From contig NZ_WMIF01000022.1 of NCBI RefSeq assembly GCF_009711185.1, positions 1-58,652 on the forward strand: a DNA stretch of 58,652 nt, read 5' to 3'. Positions 1 through 6,706 of this stretch are shown here, one piece after another. Each line of letters begins with the position of its first letter. Position 1 is the stretch's first letter. The position numbers and the translations under genes are program-made. The notes under the pieces were generated by a model. It was not told where the DNA came from. It saw only the letters and a list, made by a program, of their open reading frames with translations, and ran no database searches. The stretch comes from Paracoccus limosus. Its GTDB lineage: Bacteria > Pseudomonadota > Alphaproteobacteria > Rhodobacterales > Rhodobacteraceae.

Positions 1-127
1 GCTTCAGCAAACTGAAAAACAGCCGCCGGCTGGCAACCCGCTACGACAAAACCGCAGACAGTTTCCTCGGCTTCGTAGACGTCGCCTGCATCAGGCTCTG
101 GCTCCGCCATTTGTCAACATGACCTAG
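1..127 (+). mobile_element. IS5-family insertion sequence, 3' end only
   Basis: Codons 3-122 read as the last 39 residues of an IS5-family (IS427-like) transposase, including NSRRLATRYDKTADSF and ending IRLWLRHLST before TGA at 120-122. The reading frame is open to the window edge, so the element continues outside. The exact outer end was not determined; about 127 is a guess from the short tail after the stop. The family call rests on recognition of the C-terminal sequence. Confidence 0.85.
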
Positions 128-143
128 CGATCTAAAGCCGCCC

Positions 144-335
144 TCACTCTTTCTTCTTCCCCGGCGGTTTCGCGCCCGGGAACCACGCGCCCATATAGGC
201 GTCCATCCATGCTTTCTGCCAATCCAGCATCATGCGCTTTTGCATGCGCTGCATCTCGGCCATGGATTGGCTGCGGGCGGTGTTGGTCATGCGGTTGGCG
301 TTCGAGAGCCAGGCGCTCATCCAAGGGTTTTTCAT
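144..335 (-). CDS. small Trp/Met-rich conserved protein of unknown function
   Basis: A 63-residue protein starting MKNPWMSAWLSNANRM and ending in a basic PGKKKE tail. It is unusually rich in Trp and Met, with a probable amphipathic helix around residues 20-50 (SMAEMQRMQKRMMLDWQKAW). The ATG at 335 has a GGAG seven bases upstream, which favours it over the longer reading from 389. Similar short proteins of Rhodobacterales come to mind, and the helix loosely recalls phasin-type granule proteins, but no function is claimed. It lies between the IS5 remnant and phnM, on the opposite strand to both. Confidence 0.6.
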   Translation of the reverse strand: MKNPWMSAWLSNANRMTNTARSQSMAEMQRMQKRMMLDWQKAWMDAYMGAWFPGAKPPGKKKE

Positions 336-513
336 CGCGATCTCCGGGTCGGGGGCCAAGGGGGCGGGGCTGCGGCACGGTCCCATCATGGTGCCCGTTC
401 ATCGCGCTTTGGGCAAGCGTCGCGCGCGGCTCTCAGACCGAAGCGTGATCTGGCCGCGCTTGACCTTGCAGCGCACATGCGCCACCCATCTTGCGTTGCA
501 CTCTGGACATTTC

Positions 514-1650
514 ATGCCGCTGATCCTTGCCAATGCCCGCCTGATCCTGCCCGATGCCGTCATCTCCGGCGCTCTGGAGATCGAGGACGGGCGCATCGCC
601 CAGATCCTGCCCGACAGCTTTCCCGATGGCGCGCTGGACATGCAGGGCGATTACCTTGCCCCCGGCATGGTCGAGCTGCACACCGACAATCTGGAACGGC
701 ACATGCGCCCGCGCCCCGGCGTCGACTGGCCGCATGCGCAGGCGATCCTTGCGCATGACCGGGAACTGGCGGGCTGCGGCATCACCACGGTCTTTGACGC
801 GATGCGGGTGGGCTCGGTCGTCTCGCATGGACCGGACAGCGATTATGAGAAATACGCCCGCCCTCTGGCGCAGGAACTGCTGGCGCTGCGCGCACAGGGC
901 GTGCTGAAGCTGACCCACCGCCTGCATCTGCGCGCCGAAGTCTGTTCGGAAACCCTGATCGCCGAGCTGGACGAATTCGGCCCCGCCGATGACGTCGGCA
1001 TCATCAGCCTGATGGATCACACTCCGGGCCAGCGCCAGTTCCGCGACGTGAGCAAGCTCGCGCAATATGTGCAGGGCAAATACAAGCTGGACGATGCCGA
1101 ATTCGCCGAGCATGTCGCCCGCATGCAGGCGCTGCGGGCGCGTTACGGCGATGCACATGAGGCGGCGGCGGTCGAGGTGGCGCACCGGCTGGGCGCGGTG
1201 CTGGCAAGCCATGACGACACCACCGCCGGGCAGGTAGCCACCTCGGCCGGCCATGGCGTGCGGCTGGCCGAATTCCCGACTACGGCCGAGGCGGCCCGCG
1301 CCTGCCATGACGCCGGCATCATGGTGATGATGGGGGCGCCGAACCTGATCCGGGGCGGCTCGCATTCGGGCAATGTCTCGGCGGCCGAGCTCGCGCGCGC
1401 GGGGCATCTGGACATCCTGTCCTCGGATTACGTGCCTTCGGGGCTGCTGACGGGCGCGCTGATTCTGGCACGGATCTGGCAGGATCTGCCCCGCGCCATC
1501 GCCACCGTCACCGCCAATCCCGCCCGCGCCGCCGGTCTGACCGATCGCGGCAGCCTGCGCCCGGACGCGCGCGCCGATCTGATGCGCTTTGGCATGCTGG
1601 GCGATGTCGCGGTGCTCAAGGCGACCTGGGTGGCGGGCAATCGCGTCTGA
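514..1650 (+). CDS. phnM: alpha-D-ribose 1-methylphosphonate 5-triphosphate diphosphatase
   Basis: A 378-residue amidohydrolase-fold enzyme of the C-P lyase pathway. In that family it removes pyrophosphate from ribose 1-methylphosphonate 5-triphosphate before C-P bond cleavage. Visible family signatures are HTDNLERH at residues 56-63, HLR at 138-140, MDHTPGQRQF at 167-176, SHDD at 232-235 and SSDY at 303-306, which carry metal ligands. Length is normal for PhnM. The ATG at 514 has a weak GGA six bases upstream; the frame stays open further upstream, but that part does not look like PhnM. No other phn gene (phnG-L, phnN) is in the window, so this copy is separated from the rest of the pathway. 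An FNR box follows three bases after the stop. Confidence 0.93.
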   Translation: MPLILANARLILPDAVISGALEIEDGRIAQILPDSFPDGALDMQGDYLAPGMVELHTDNLERHMRPRPGVDWPHAQAILAHDRELAGCGITTVFDAMRVGSVVSHGPDSDYEKYARPLAQELLALRAQGVLKLTHRLHLRAEVCSETLIAELDEFGPADDVGIISLMDHTPGQRQFRDVSKLAQYVQGKYKLDDAEFAEHVARMQALRARYGDAHEAAAVEVAHRLGAVLASHDDTTAGQVATSAGHGVRLAEFPTTAEAARACHDAGIMVMMGAPNLIRGGSHSGNVSAAELARAGHLDILSSDYVPSGLLTGALILARIWQDLPRAIATVTANPARAAGLTDRGSLRPDARADLMRFGMLGDVAVLKATWVAGNRV

Positions 1651-1652
1651 GT

Positions 1653-1666
1653 TTGATCTGGATCAA
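1653..1666 (+). promoter_or_regulatory. perfect FNR/FnrL box, class II promoter layout
   Basis: TTGATCTGGATCAA matches the FNR consensus TTGAT-N4-ATCAA at every defined position. A TAATTC hexamer at 1689-1694 lies where a -10 element should be if the box is centred at -41.5, which predicts a start near 1701 on the plus strand. No protein-coding gene follows in that direction; the next gene (yqeY) is convergent. The likely target is therefore the short transcript at 1701-1775. Confidence 0.75.
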
Positions 1667-1700
1667 CGTTCGATCCCGAATCACGCGCTAATTCGACGAT

Positions 1701-1775
1701 ATGAATTGGCTGCCCAGATCTGAGGGGGCTTGCGGCAGCCTGGAGGGCGGGGCCTGGCCTCGCCCTCAACTTTTT
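1701..1775 (+). ncRNA. candidate FNR-controlled small RNA, about 75 nt
   Basis: The segment is framed by the FNR promoter and an intrinsic terminator and holds no convincing ORF. Predicted structure: stem 1 pairs GGCTGCC (1708-1714) with GGCAGCC (1734-1740), seven perfect pairs around a G-rich 19-nt loop containing GAGGGGG, followed by the terminator hairpin. Oxygen-responsive small RNAs under FNR-type regulators are known in other bacteria (FnrS in E. coli). I do not recognise this one. It could instead be only the 3' terminator of phnM, but that would leave the FNR box without a target. Confidence 0.55.
1743..1775 (+). terminator. intrinsic terminator after phnM and the candidate small RNA
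   Basis: GAGGGCGGGGCC (1743-1754) pairs with GGCCTCGCCCTC (1756-1767) with one G-U wobble; the innermost pairs must open to form a loop. TTTTT follows at 1771-1775. It would end transcripts coming from phnM and from the FNR promoter. Confidence 0.75.
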
Positions 1776-1825
1776 CGGTCGGGCCGCAGATGCAGGACAG
1801 TGCCCCGCCGGCGCAGCCCGTGCCG

Positions 1826-2317
1826 TCATTGCATCAGGCGATCCTTGACCATCGGGCCGACCGCGCCGAAGTCCATCTGCCCGGCATGGCGGGCGCGCAG
1901 CTCGGCCATGACCCGGCCCATGTCGCGGATCGAGCCCGCGCCCAGATCGGCGATGGCCTTGGCGATGGCGGCCTCGGTTTCGGCACCGTCCAGCTGGCGC
2001 GGCAGATAGGACTGGATCACCTTGATCTCGTCCTGCTCGCGCTCGGCCAGCTCCAGCCGCCCGCCCTCTTCATAGGCCTTGGCCGATTCCTGCCGCTGCT
2101 TGACCATGCGCGACAGGATCGCGGTCAGGTCCGCATCCGAAAGACCGGTTTCGTCGCCGCCTTCACCCCGCGCCGCGATCTCGCGATCCTTGATCGCCGC
2201 AGAGATCAACCGCAGCGTCGACAGGCGCGCCGTCTCCTTGGCCTTCATGGCGAGTTTGGTGTCTGCGGCGATGCGCTCGCGCAGGCCGGGCTGGCCGGTT
2301 GCCACATTCTGATCCAT
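1826..2317 (-). CDS. GatB/YqeY domain protein
   Basis: A 163-residue protein matching the YqeY family: LRERIAADTKLAMKAKETARLSTLRLISAAIKDREIA near the N-terminus and the tail GQMDFGAVGPMVKDRLMQ. The family resembles the tRNA-binding tail of GatB but stands alone; its role is not settled. I chose the ATG at 2317 because GAGG lies five bases upstream. An ATG five codons earlier (2332) is also possible. It is divergent from carA and convergent with phnM. Confidence 0.88.
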   Translation of the reverse strand: MDQNVATGQPGLRERIAADTKLAMKAKETARLSTLRLISAAIKDREIAARGEGGDETGLSDADLTAILSRMVKQRQESAKAYEEGGRLELAEREQDEIKVIQSYLPRQLDGAETEAAIAKAIADLGAGSIRDMGRVMAELRARHAGQMDFGAVGPMVKDRLMQ

Positions 2318-2451
2318 CTGAGCCTCGTTCATGCTGTGGCCTGCCTTGTCCCCGGCTTCGCATCTGGCGTCAACCCGCAGCACCCGGCCCGGTTCCCGCC
2401 TGCCAGACCCTGCCCTCCCCCGGCGCGATGGCTTTCCTGCGCGGCGCCGCC

Positions 2452-2480
2452 TTGACCTCGCAGGGCAGTTTCCCTAGGTT
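2452..2480 (+). promoter_or_regulatory. candidate carA promoter
   Basis: TTGACC (2452-2457) and TAGGTT (2475-2480) are separated by exactly 17 bases, giving a start near 2487 and a leader of about 20 nt before carA. The same hexamer pair, with 16-base spacing, occurs before glnE. Confidence 0.55.
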
Positions 2481-2507
2481 GCCGCCGATTTACCCGGAGA
2501 AACGATC

Positions 2508-3677
2508 ATGGCCCAGAGTCCGGCGCAACACACGGCGCAGAAACCGACCGCATGCCTTGCGCTTGCCGATGGCACCGTCTTTTACGGGCATGGCTTCGGG
2601 ACCCGTGGCGAGGTGGTGGCCGAGCTGGTCTTCAACACCGCGATGACCGGCTATCAGGAGATCATGACCGATCCCTCTTATGCCAGCCAGATCGTCACCT
2701 TTACCTTTCCCCATATCGGCAACACCGGCGTGACCGAGCAGGACGACGAGGCCCCCGAGCCCGTCGCCTCGGGCATCGTGGTGAAATGGGACCCGACCGA
2801 GCCCTCGAACTGGCGCGCCAGCAGTGATCTGGTCGAATGGATGGAGCGGCGCGGCCGCATCGGCATCGGCGGCATCGACACCCGCCGCCTGACCCGCGCG
2901 ATCCGCCAGCAGGGCTCGCCGCATGTGGTGCTGGCCCATGATCCCGAGGGGCGTTTCGACATCGCCGCCATGGTGGCGAAAGCCCGCGACTGGAAGGGCC
3001 TTGTCGGTCTGGATCTGGCCAAAGAGGTCACCACCCGGCAAAGCTATCGCTGGGCCGAGGGGCTGTGGGAATGGCCGGGCCAGTTCGGCACCTCCGGGGA
3101 AAAGAAACCCTTCCGCGTCGTTGCGGTCGATTACGGCGCGAAACGCAACATCCTGCGCTCGCTGGCGCAAAGCGGTGCCGAGGTGATCGTGCTGCCGGCC
3201 AGCGCCAGTGCCGAGGACGTGCTGGCGCATGACCCCGAAGGCGTGTTCCTGTCGAACGGCCCCGGGGATCCGGCCGCGACCGGCGCCTATGCGGTGCCGA
3301 TGATCCGGTCGCTGCTGGAACAGGATCTGCCGATTTTCGGCATCTGCCTTGGCCACCAGATGCTGGCGCTGGCACTGGGCGCCAAGACCATCAAGATGAA
3401 CCACGGCCATCACGGCGCCAACCATCCGGTCAAGGATGTGGAAACCGGCAAGGTCGAGATCACTTCGATGAACCACGGTTTCGCCGTCGATGCCCAGACC
3501 CTGCCGCAAGGCGTGATCGAGACCCATGTCAGCCTGTTCGACGGCTCGAACTGCGGGCTGCGCATGAGCGACCGGCCGGTGTTCTCGGTGCAATACCACC
3601 CCGAGGCCAGCCCCGGCCCGCAGGACAGCGCCTATCTCTTTGATCGCTTTGCCGAGGCGATGCGCGCCCGTCGCTGA
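2508..3677 (+). CDS. carA: carbamoyl-phosphate synthase small (glutaminase) subunit
   Basis: A 389-residue glutamine amidotransferase subunit that releases ammonia from glutamine for carbamoyl phosphate synthesis (arginine and pyrimidine pathways). The N-terminal CarA domain spans about residues 12-195 (LADGTVFYGHGFG, VFNTAMTGYQE). The class I glutaminase domain has nucleophile Cys280 in GICLGHQ and His364/Glu366 in QYHPEAS. GGAG precedes the ATG by about 8 bases. The large subunit carB is not in the window. The stop codon lies within the terminator hairpin. Confidence 0.97.
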   Translation: MAQSPAQHTAQKPTACLALADGTVFYGHGFGTRGEVVAELVFNTAMTGYQEIMTDPSYASQIVTFTFPHIGNTGVTEQDDEAPEPVASGIVVKWDPTEPSNWRASSDLVEWMERRGRIGIGGIDTRRLTRAIRQQGSPHVVLAHDPEGRFDIAAMVAKARDWKGLVGLDLAKEVTTRQSYRWAEGLWEWPGQFGTSGEKKPFRVVAVDYGAKRNILRSLAQSGAEVIVLPASASAEDVLAHDPEGVFLSNGPGDPAATGAYAVPMIRSLLEQDLPIFGICLGHQMLALALGAKTIKMNHGHHGANHPVKDVETGKVEITSMNHGFAVDAQTLPQGVIETHVSLFDGSNCGLRMSDRPVFSVQYHPEASPGPQDSAYLFDRFAEAMRARR

Positions 3678-3692
3678 ACGGGCGCGGCTTTT
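3663..3692 (+). terminator. carA intrinsic terminator, overlapping the stop codon
   Basis: CGCGCCCGT (3663-3671) and ACGGGCGCG (3678-3686) form a perfect 9-bp stem with a 6-nt loop holding most of the TGA stop, followed closely by TTTT (3689-3692). Confidence 0.75.
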
Positions 3693-3713
3693 CGGCGCTG
3701 CCCGCGCGGGCGA

Positions 3714-3728
3714 TTAACCCCTCCTTAA
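3714..3728 (+). promoter_or_regulatory. perfect CtrA binding site (TTAA-N7-TTAA)
   Basis: TTAACCCCTCCTTAA matches the alphaproteobacterial CtrA consensus exactly and lies 43 bp before the glycosyltransferase start. CtrA is a cell-cycle response regulator that in Rhodobacterales controls motility, gene transfer agents and surface functions. It suggests CtrA control of the following gene; a chance match cannot be excluded. Confidence 0.6.
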
Positions 3729-3770
3729 CCCTCGGCATGGCATGAGGGCGAAAAGGCAGGGAATCGCGTC

Positions 3771-5885
3771 ATGGCCGGAACAGTGCTGATAAGACCTCTT
3801 CGGACCACGGCCGGGGCCGATCCGGCGCCCGTCCTGCCCTCGGCGCCCCCGCCACAGGCAGCGGTGATCGCCGAACGCGACCTGCGCCCGCTGGGCCAGA
3901 TCCTTCTGGAAGATGGCGCGGTCGATCCGCGCAACCTGCTGCGCGCAGTTGTCATGCGGCAGCGCCAATCGGCCCGGCTGGGCGAGATTCTGCTGGCCCA
4001 TGGCTGGGTGAAAGAGGCCGCGCTGACTCGCGCCCTGTCGCGGCAATGGCGCACGTCCGAGATCGACCTCGACGCCCTGCCCCCCGACCCGCGCCTGATC
4101 GACGCTCTGGGCGCGCGGCTGTGTCTTTCCGAGGGGATCGTGCCGTGGCGGCGGGTGGGCGGCGTGACCTTTGTTGCGACCGCACGCCCCGACGCCTTTG
4201 CGGCGTTGCAGGCGCAGATGCCGGCGCATTTCGGCACGGTGCGCATGCTGCTTTGTTCAGAGCAGGCGGCGCGCGACGCCATCCTGCGCAACCGCCGCAC
4301 CGCGCTGATCCGTCAGGCCGAGCTGCGCGTTCCGGCATGCGAAAGCTGCCGCACCCGCAACGAGCGCCGCTTTGGCCGCATCGCGCTGGGTCTGGGCGCG
4401 TTGGCCGCGCTGGGGACACTGGTGCAGCCGATCCTGATCCTGTCGCTGCTGACGGCATGGGCGGTGCTGACGCTGCTGGCCTCGATGGTGCTGAAGCTGA
4501 TGTCGTTTCAGGCCGTGCTGCGCAAGCACCGGCAGGAACGCGATCTGGGCCGCGCCGTCGCGCATGGTCTGGTCGCCCGCCCCGAGATGAAAGGGCCGCT
4601 GCCGGTGATCTCGGTCATGGTGCCGATGTTTGGCGAGGCCGATATCGCCGACCGGCTGATCGGACGTCTGGCCCGCGTCGACTACCCGCGCGAGCTGATG
4701 GATGTGCTGATCGTCATCGAGGACAGCGACGCGGTGACCTGTGCCGCCCTCGCCTCAGCCAGCCTGCCCAGCTGGATGCGGGTGATCCGGGTGCCGGACG
4801 GCCCGATCCGCACCAAGCCGCGCGCGCTGAACTATGCGCTGAACTTCTGCCGTGGATCGATCATCGGCATCTGGGACGCCGAGGACCGCCCCGAACCCGA
4901 ACAGTTGCACAAGGTCGCCCGCGCCTTTCATTTCGCGGCGCCTGATGTGGCCTGTCTGCAAGGCGTGCTGGATTACTACAACCCGCGCAGCAACTGGCTC
5001 GCCCGCGCCTTCACCATCGAATACGCGGCGTGGTTCCGGGGCACGCTCGCGGGTGCGGCGGCGCTGGATCTGGTGGTACCTCTGGGCGGCACGACGCTGT
5101 TCTTTCGACGCGACCTTCTGGACAAGGTCGATGCCTGGGACGCCTGGAACGTGACCGAGGATTGCGATCTGGGCGTGCGCCTAGCCCGCCGCGGCTATCG
5201 CACCGAGATGCTGGACACTGTCACCCATGAAGAGGCGAATTGCCGGCTGGTCCCGTGGGTCAAGCAGCGCTCGCGCTGGCTCAAGGGCTTTGCCATGACC
5301 TGGGGTGTGCATATGCGCGATCCGGTCGCGCTGTGGCGGGATCTGGGCGCACGGCGCTTTCTGGCGCTGCAGGTGCAGCTGGCGGCTTCGGTGTCGCAAT
5401 ATCTGTTCGCGCCGGTTCTGTGGAGCTTCTGGCTGCTCAGCCTTGGCCTGCCGCATCCCATGCGCCCGGTGCTGGAGGGCTGGCTTGGCGGCTATGCCAT
5501 CCCGGCGCTGTTTTCGCTGTTCGTGGCCTCGGAGCTTTTGAACATGACCATCGCGGCATGGGCGGTACGCGGCCGCGATCACCGCCATCTCTGGCCCTTC
5601 GTGCCGACGCTTCACCTGTATTTCCCGCTGGGCTGTCTGGCTGCCTGGAAGGCGATCTATGAGGTGGTGGCCAAGCCGTTCTATTGGGACAAGACCCAGC
5701 ACGGGCTGTTCGACGCGGGCGAGGACCAGCCGAAACCGGCCGAGGCCAACGTCGCGCTGATCCCGCTGGCGCGCCCGGGCCATACCATTGCCGCAGAGTC
5801 GGTCAGCGCCCCGCAACCCCTTGCCGTCGCCGCCGGAACCACGGCCGCCGCCGGGCCGGTGCAGCTTTTGGGCCGGATTGGCTGA
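3771..5885 (+). CDS. membrane family-2 glycosyltransferase with N-terminal GspE/XpsE-like domain
   Basis: A 704-residue protein with two parts. Residues 36-175 resemble the N-terminal domain of type II secretion ATPases (LGQILLEDGAVDPRNLLRAVVMRQRQSARLGEILLAHG is the characteristic pattern). After membrane segments at about 203-247 comes a processive GT2 domain (about 277-530): IEDSD near 317, DAED at 369-372, TED at 462-464 and QRSRW at 499-503, the D, DxD, ED and QxxRW-type motifs of cellulose-synthase-like enzymes. Further membrane helices lie at about 525-640. It probably makes or exports a surface polysaccharide; the N-terminal domain may bind a regulator or nucleotide such as c-di-GMP (inference). 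The product is unknown. Confidence 0.88.
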   Translation: MAGTVLIRPLRTTAGADPAPVLPSAPPPQAAVIAERDLRPLGQILLEDGAVDPRNLLRAVVMRQRQSARLGEILLAHGWVKEAALTRALSRQWRTSEIDLDALPPDPRLIDALGARLCLSEGIVPWRRVGGVTFVATARPDAFAALQAQMPAHFGTVRMLLCSEQAARDAILRNRRTALIRQAELRVPACESCRTRNERRFGRIALGLGALAALGTLVQPILILSLLTAWAVLTLLASMVLKLMSFQAVLRKHRQERDLGRAVAHGLVARPEMKGPLPVISVMVPMFGEADIADRLIGRLARVDYPRELMDVLIVIEDSDAVTCAALASASLPSWMRVIRVPDGPIRTKPRALNYALNFCRGSIIGIWDAEDRPEPEQLHKVARAFHFAAPDVACLQGVLDYYNPRSNWLARAFTIEYAAWFRGTLAGAAALDLVVPLGGTTLFFRRDLLDKVDAWDAWNVTEDCDLGVRLARRGYRTEMLDTVTHEEANCRLVPWVKQRSRWLKGFAMTWGVHMRDPVALWRDLGARRFLALQVQLAASVSQYLFAPVLWSFWLLSLGLPHPMRPVLEGWLGGYAIPALFSLFVASELLNMTIAAWAVRGRDHRHLWPFVPTLHLYFPLGCLAAWKAIYEVVAKPFYWDKTQHGLFDAGEDQPKPAEANVALIPLARPGHTIAAESVSAPQPLAVAAGTTAAAGPVQLLGRIG

Positions 5886-5899
5886 GGAGGCGCCTCGCG

Positions 5900-6226
5900 G
5901 TCGCGCCTTTGCGGGCTTGTATTAGCCGGTTGCACCGCTGTGTTGATCTTGACCGCCGGCATCTCGCCCTCGCGCCGGTGGACTGGCTTCGTGCGGGCCC
6001 AGCGGGCCCGGCTCCAGCATCGCCTCCCCCTCGCGCGCGGGGACTAGGCGGATAGGGTTCAGAAAGCGCCATGTCAGACCGCGCCCCCTCGCAAGGGGAC
6101 TAGCCTTTCAGATTGCCGATCGGGTCGGTCTAGGCGGGAACTCATCCCCGTGCGCGAGGAGTAGCTGGGTCAGTGCCCAGTGCGAGGCCGTGGGTATGCA
6201 TCCCCCCACGTGTGGAGCTAGCGCAC
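5900..6226. CRISPR. decayed CRISPR-like array, six degenerate type I-E-like repeats
   Basis: Six GC-rich palindromic units follow the glycosyltransferase. Each has a C-run, a GCGC-type centre and a G-run ending in (A)CTAG or similar. The TAG-equivalent positions are 5923, 5984, 6045, 6101, 6162 and 6219, spaced 61, 61, 56, 61 and 57. The last C of the C-run in the final five units falls at 5969, 6030, 6088, 6149 and 6207, spaced 61, 58, 61 and 58. This is the period of 28-29 bp repeats with 32-33 bp spacers. Read on the minus strand, the unit near 6141-6166 (ACTCCTCGCGCACGGGGATG) resembles type I-E repeats. The copies differ greatly and no cas gene is present, so the array is probably dead. 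A family of intergenic palindromes is the alternative. Confidence 0.5.
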
Positions 6227-6630
6227 AGACGTTTGTCGCCGAGCGGGTGTATCATGCTGCCGCGCAGCAGCCGGCGTCCGCCGGCATCGCATCGCCGAAT
6301 CGATCAGCGCGCCCTCGCGCGATTGAAGCAGCCGCCGGATCGCAACGTGTCAGCCTCCTGCTCCACGTCGCACATGGACCAGCCGACTACGACGGCTGCT
6401 TCCGAGGCGTTGCGCCGGCCGCGTGGCGCAGCAAGGCCAGCCAAGGGACTGAACGGGACAGCGATCCGGCGAAACGCCTCGCCTTGTTGCGCGGACCAAC
6501 CCGTCGAAAAACTGCCCATCTGATTGCGGAACTCGGTGCCCCTGCGCTTGGACCGGGCTCATCTCTGTGCCGGCTGTGGTCCGGCGATTACGGCCAGCCT
6601 CGTCCTGCGACCCGGCGCGCGATACCCCCA
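6227..6630. other. gene-free interval between array remnant and heptamer repeat
   Basis: About 400 bp with open frames in several phases but no recognisable protein, no RNA gene and no clear terminator. The frames have no family resemblance, and the interval follows a decayed array, so it looks like degraded accessory DNA. I see nothing specific in it. Confidence 0.5.
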
Positions 6631-6672
6631 GTAGCAGGTAGCAGGTAGCAGGTAGCAGGTAGCAGGTAGCAG
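6631..6672. repeat. heptanucleotide tandem repeat, six copies of GTAGCAG
   Basis: Six perfect consecutive copies of GTAGCAG occupy 42 bp, about 35 bp beyond the glnE stop codon (glnE is on the minus strand). Perfect identity indicates recent slippage or selection. It lies outside any gene I can support, so frame-switching is unlikely; it would vary the glnE 3' region. Confidence 0.95.
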
Positions 6673-6706
6673 ATCGGTAGACCCTCACCTCACACCCCGC
6701 CAAACC

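Noticed and set aside
399..515. Minus-strand ORF MKCPECNARWVAHVRC... resembling a small zinc-ribbon protein
   Set aside because: Only 38 residues, overlaps the phnM start head-on, has one incomplete Cys pair and no good ribosome-binding site.
1701..2009. 102-residue plus-strand ORF starting at the predicted FNR-dependent start site
   Set aside because: Most of it is antisense to yqeY, the composition is Arg/Ser/Pro-rich shadow type, and a terminator lies within its first 75 bases.
6190..6648. 152-residue plus-strand ORF in the interval after the CRISPR-like array
   Set aside because: No family resemblance, no ribosome-binding site, similar open frames on the other strand, and it runs into the heptamer repeat.
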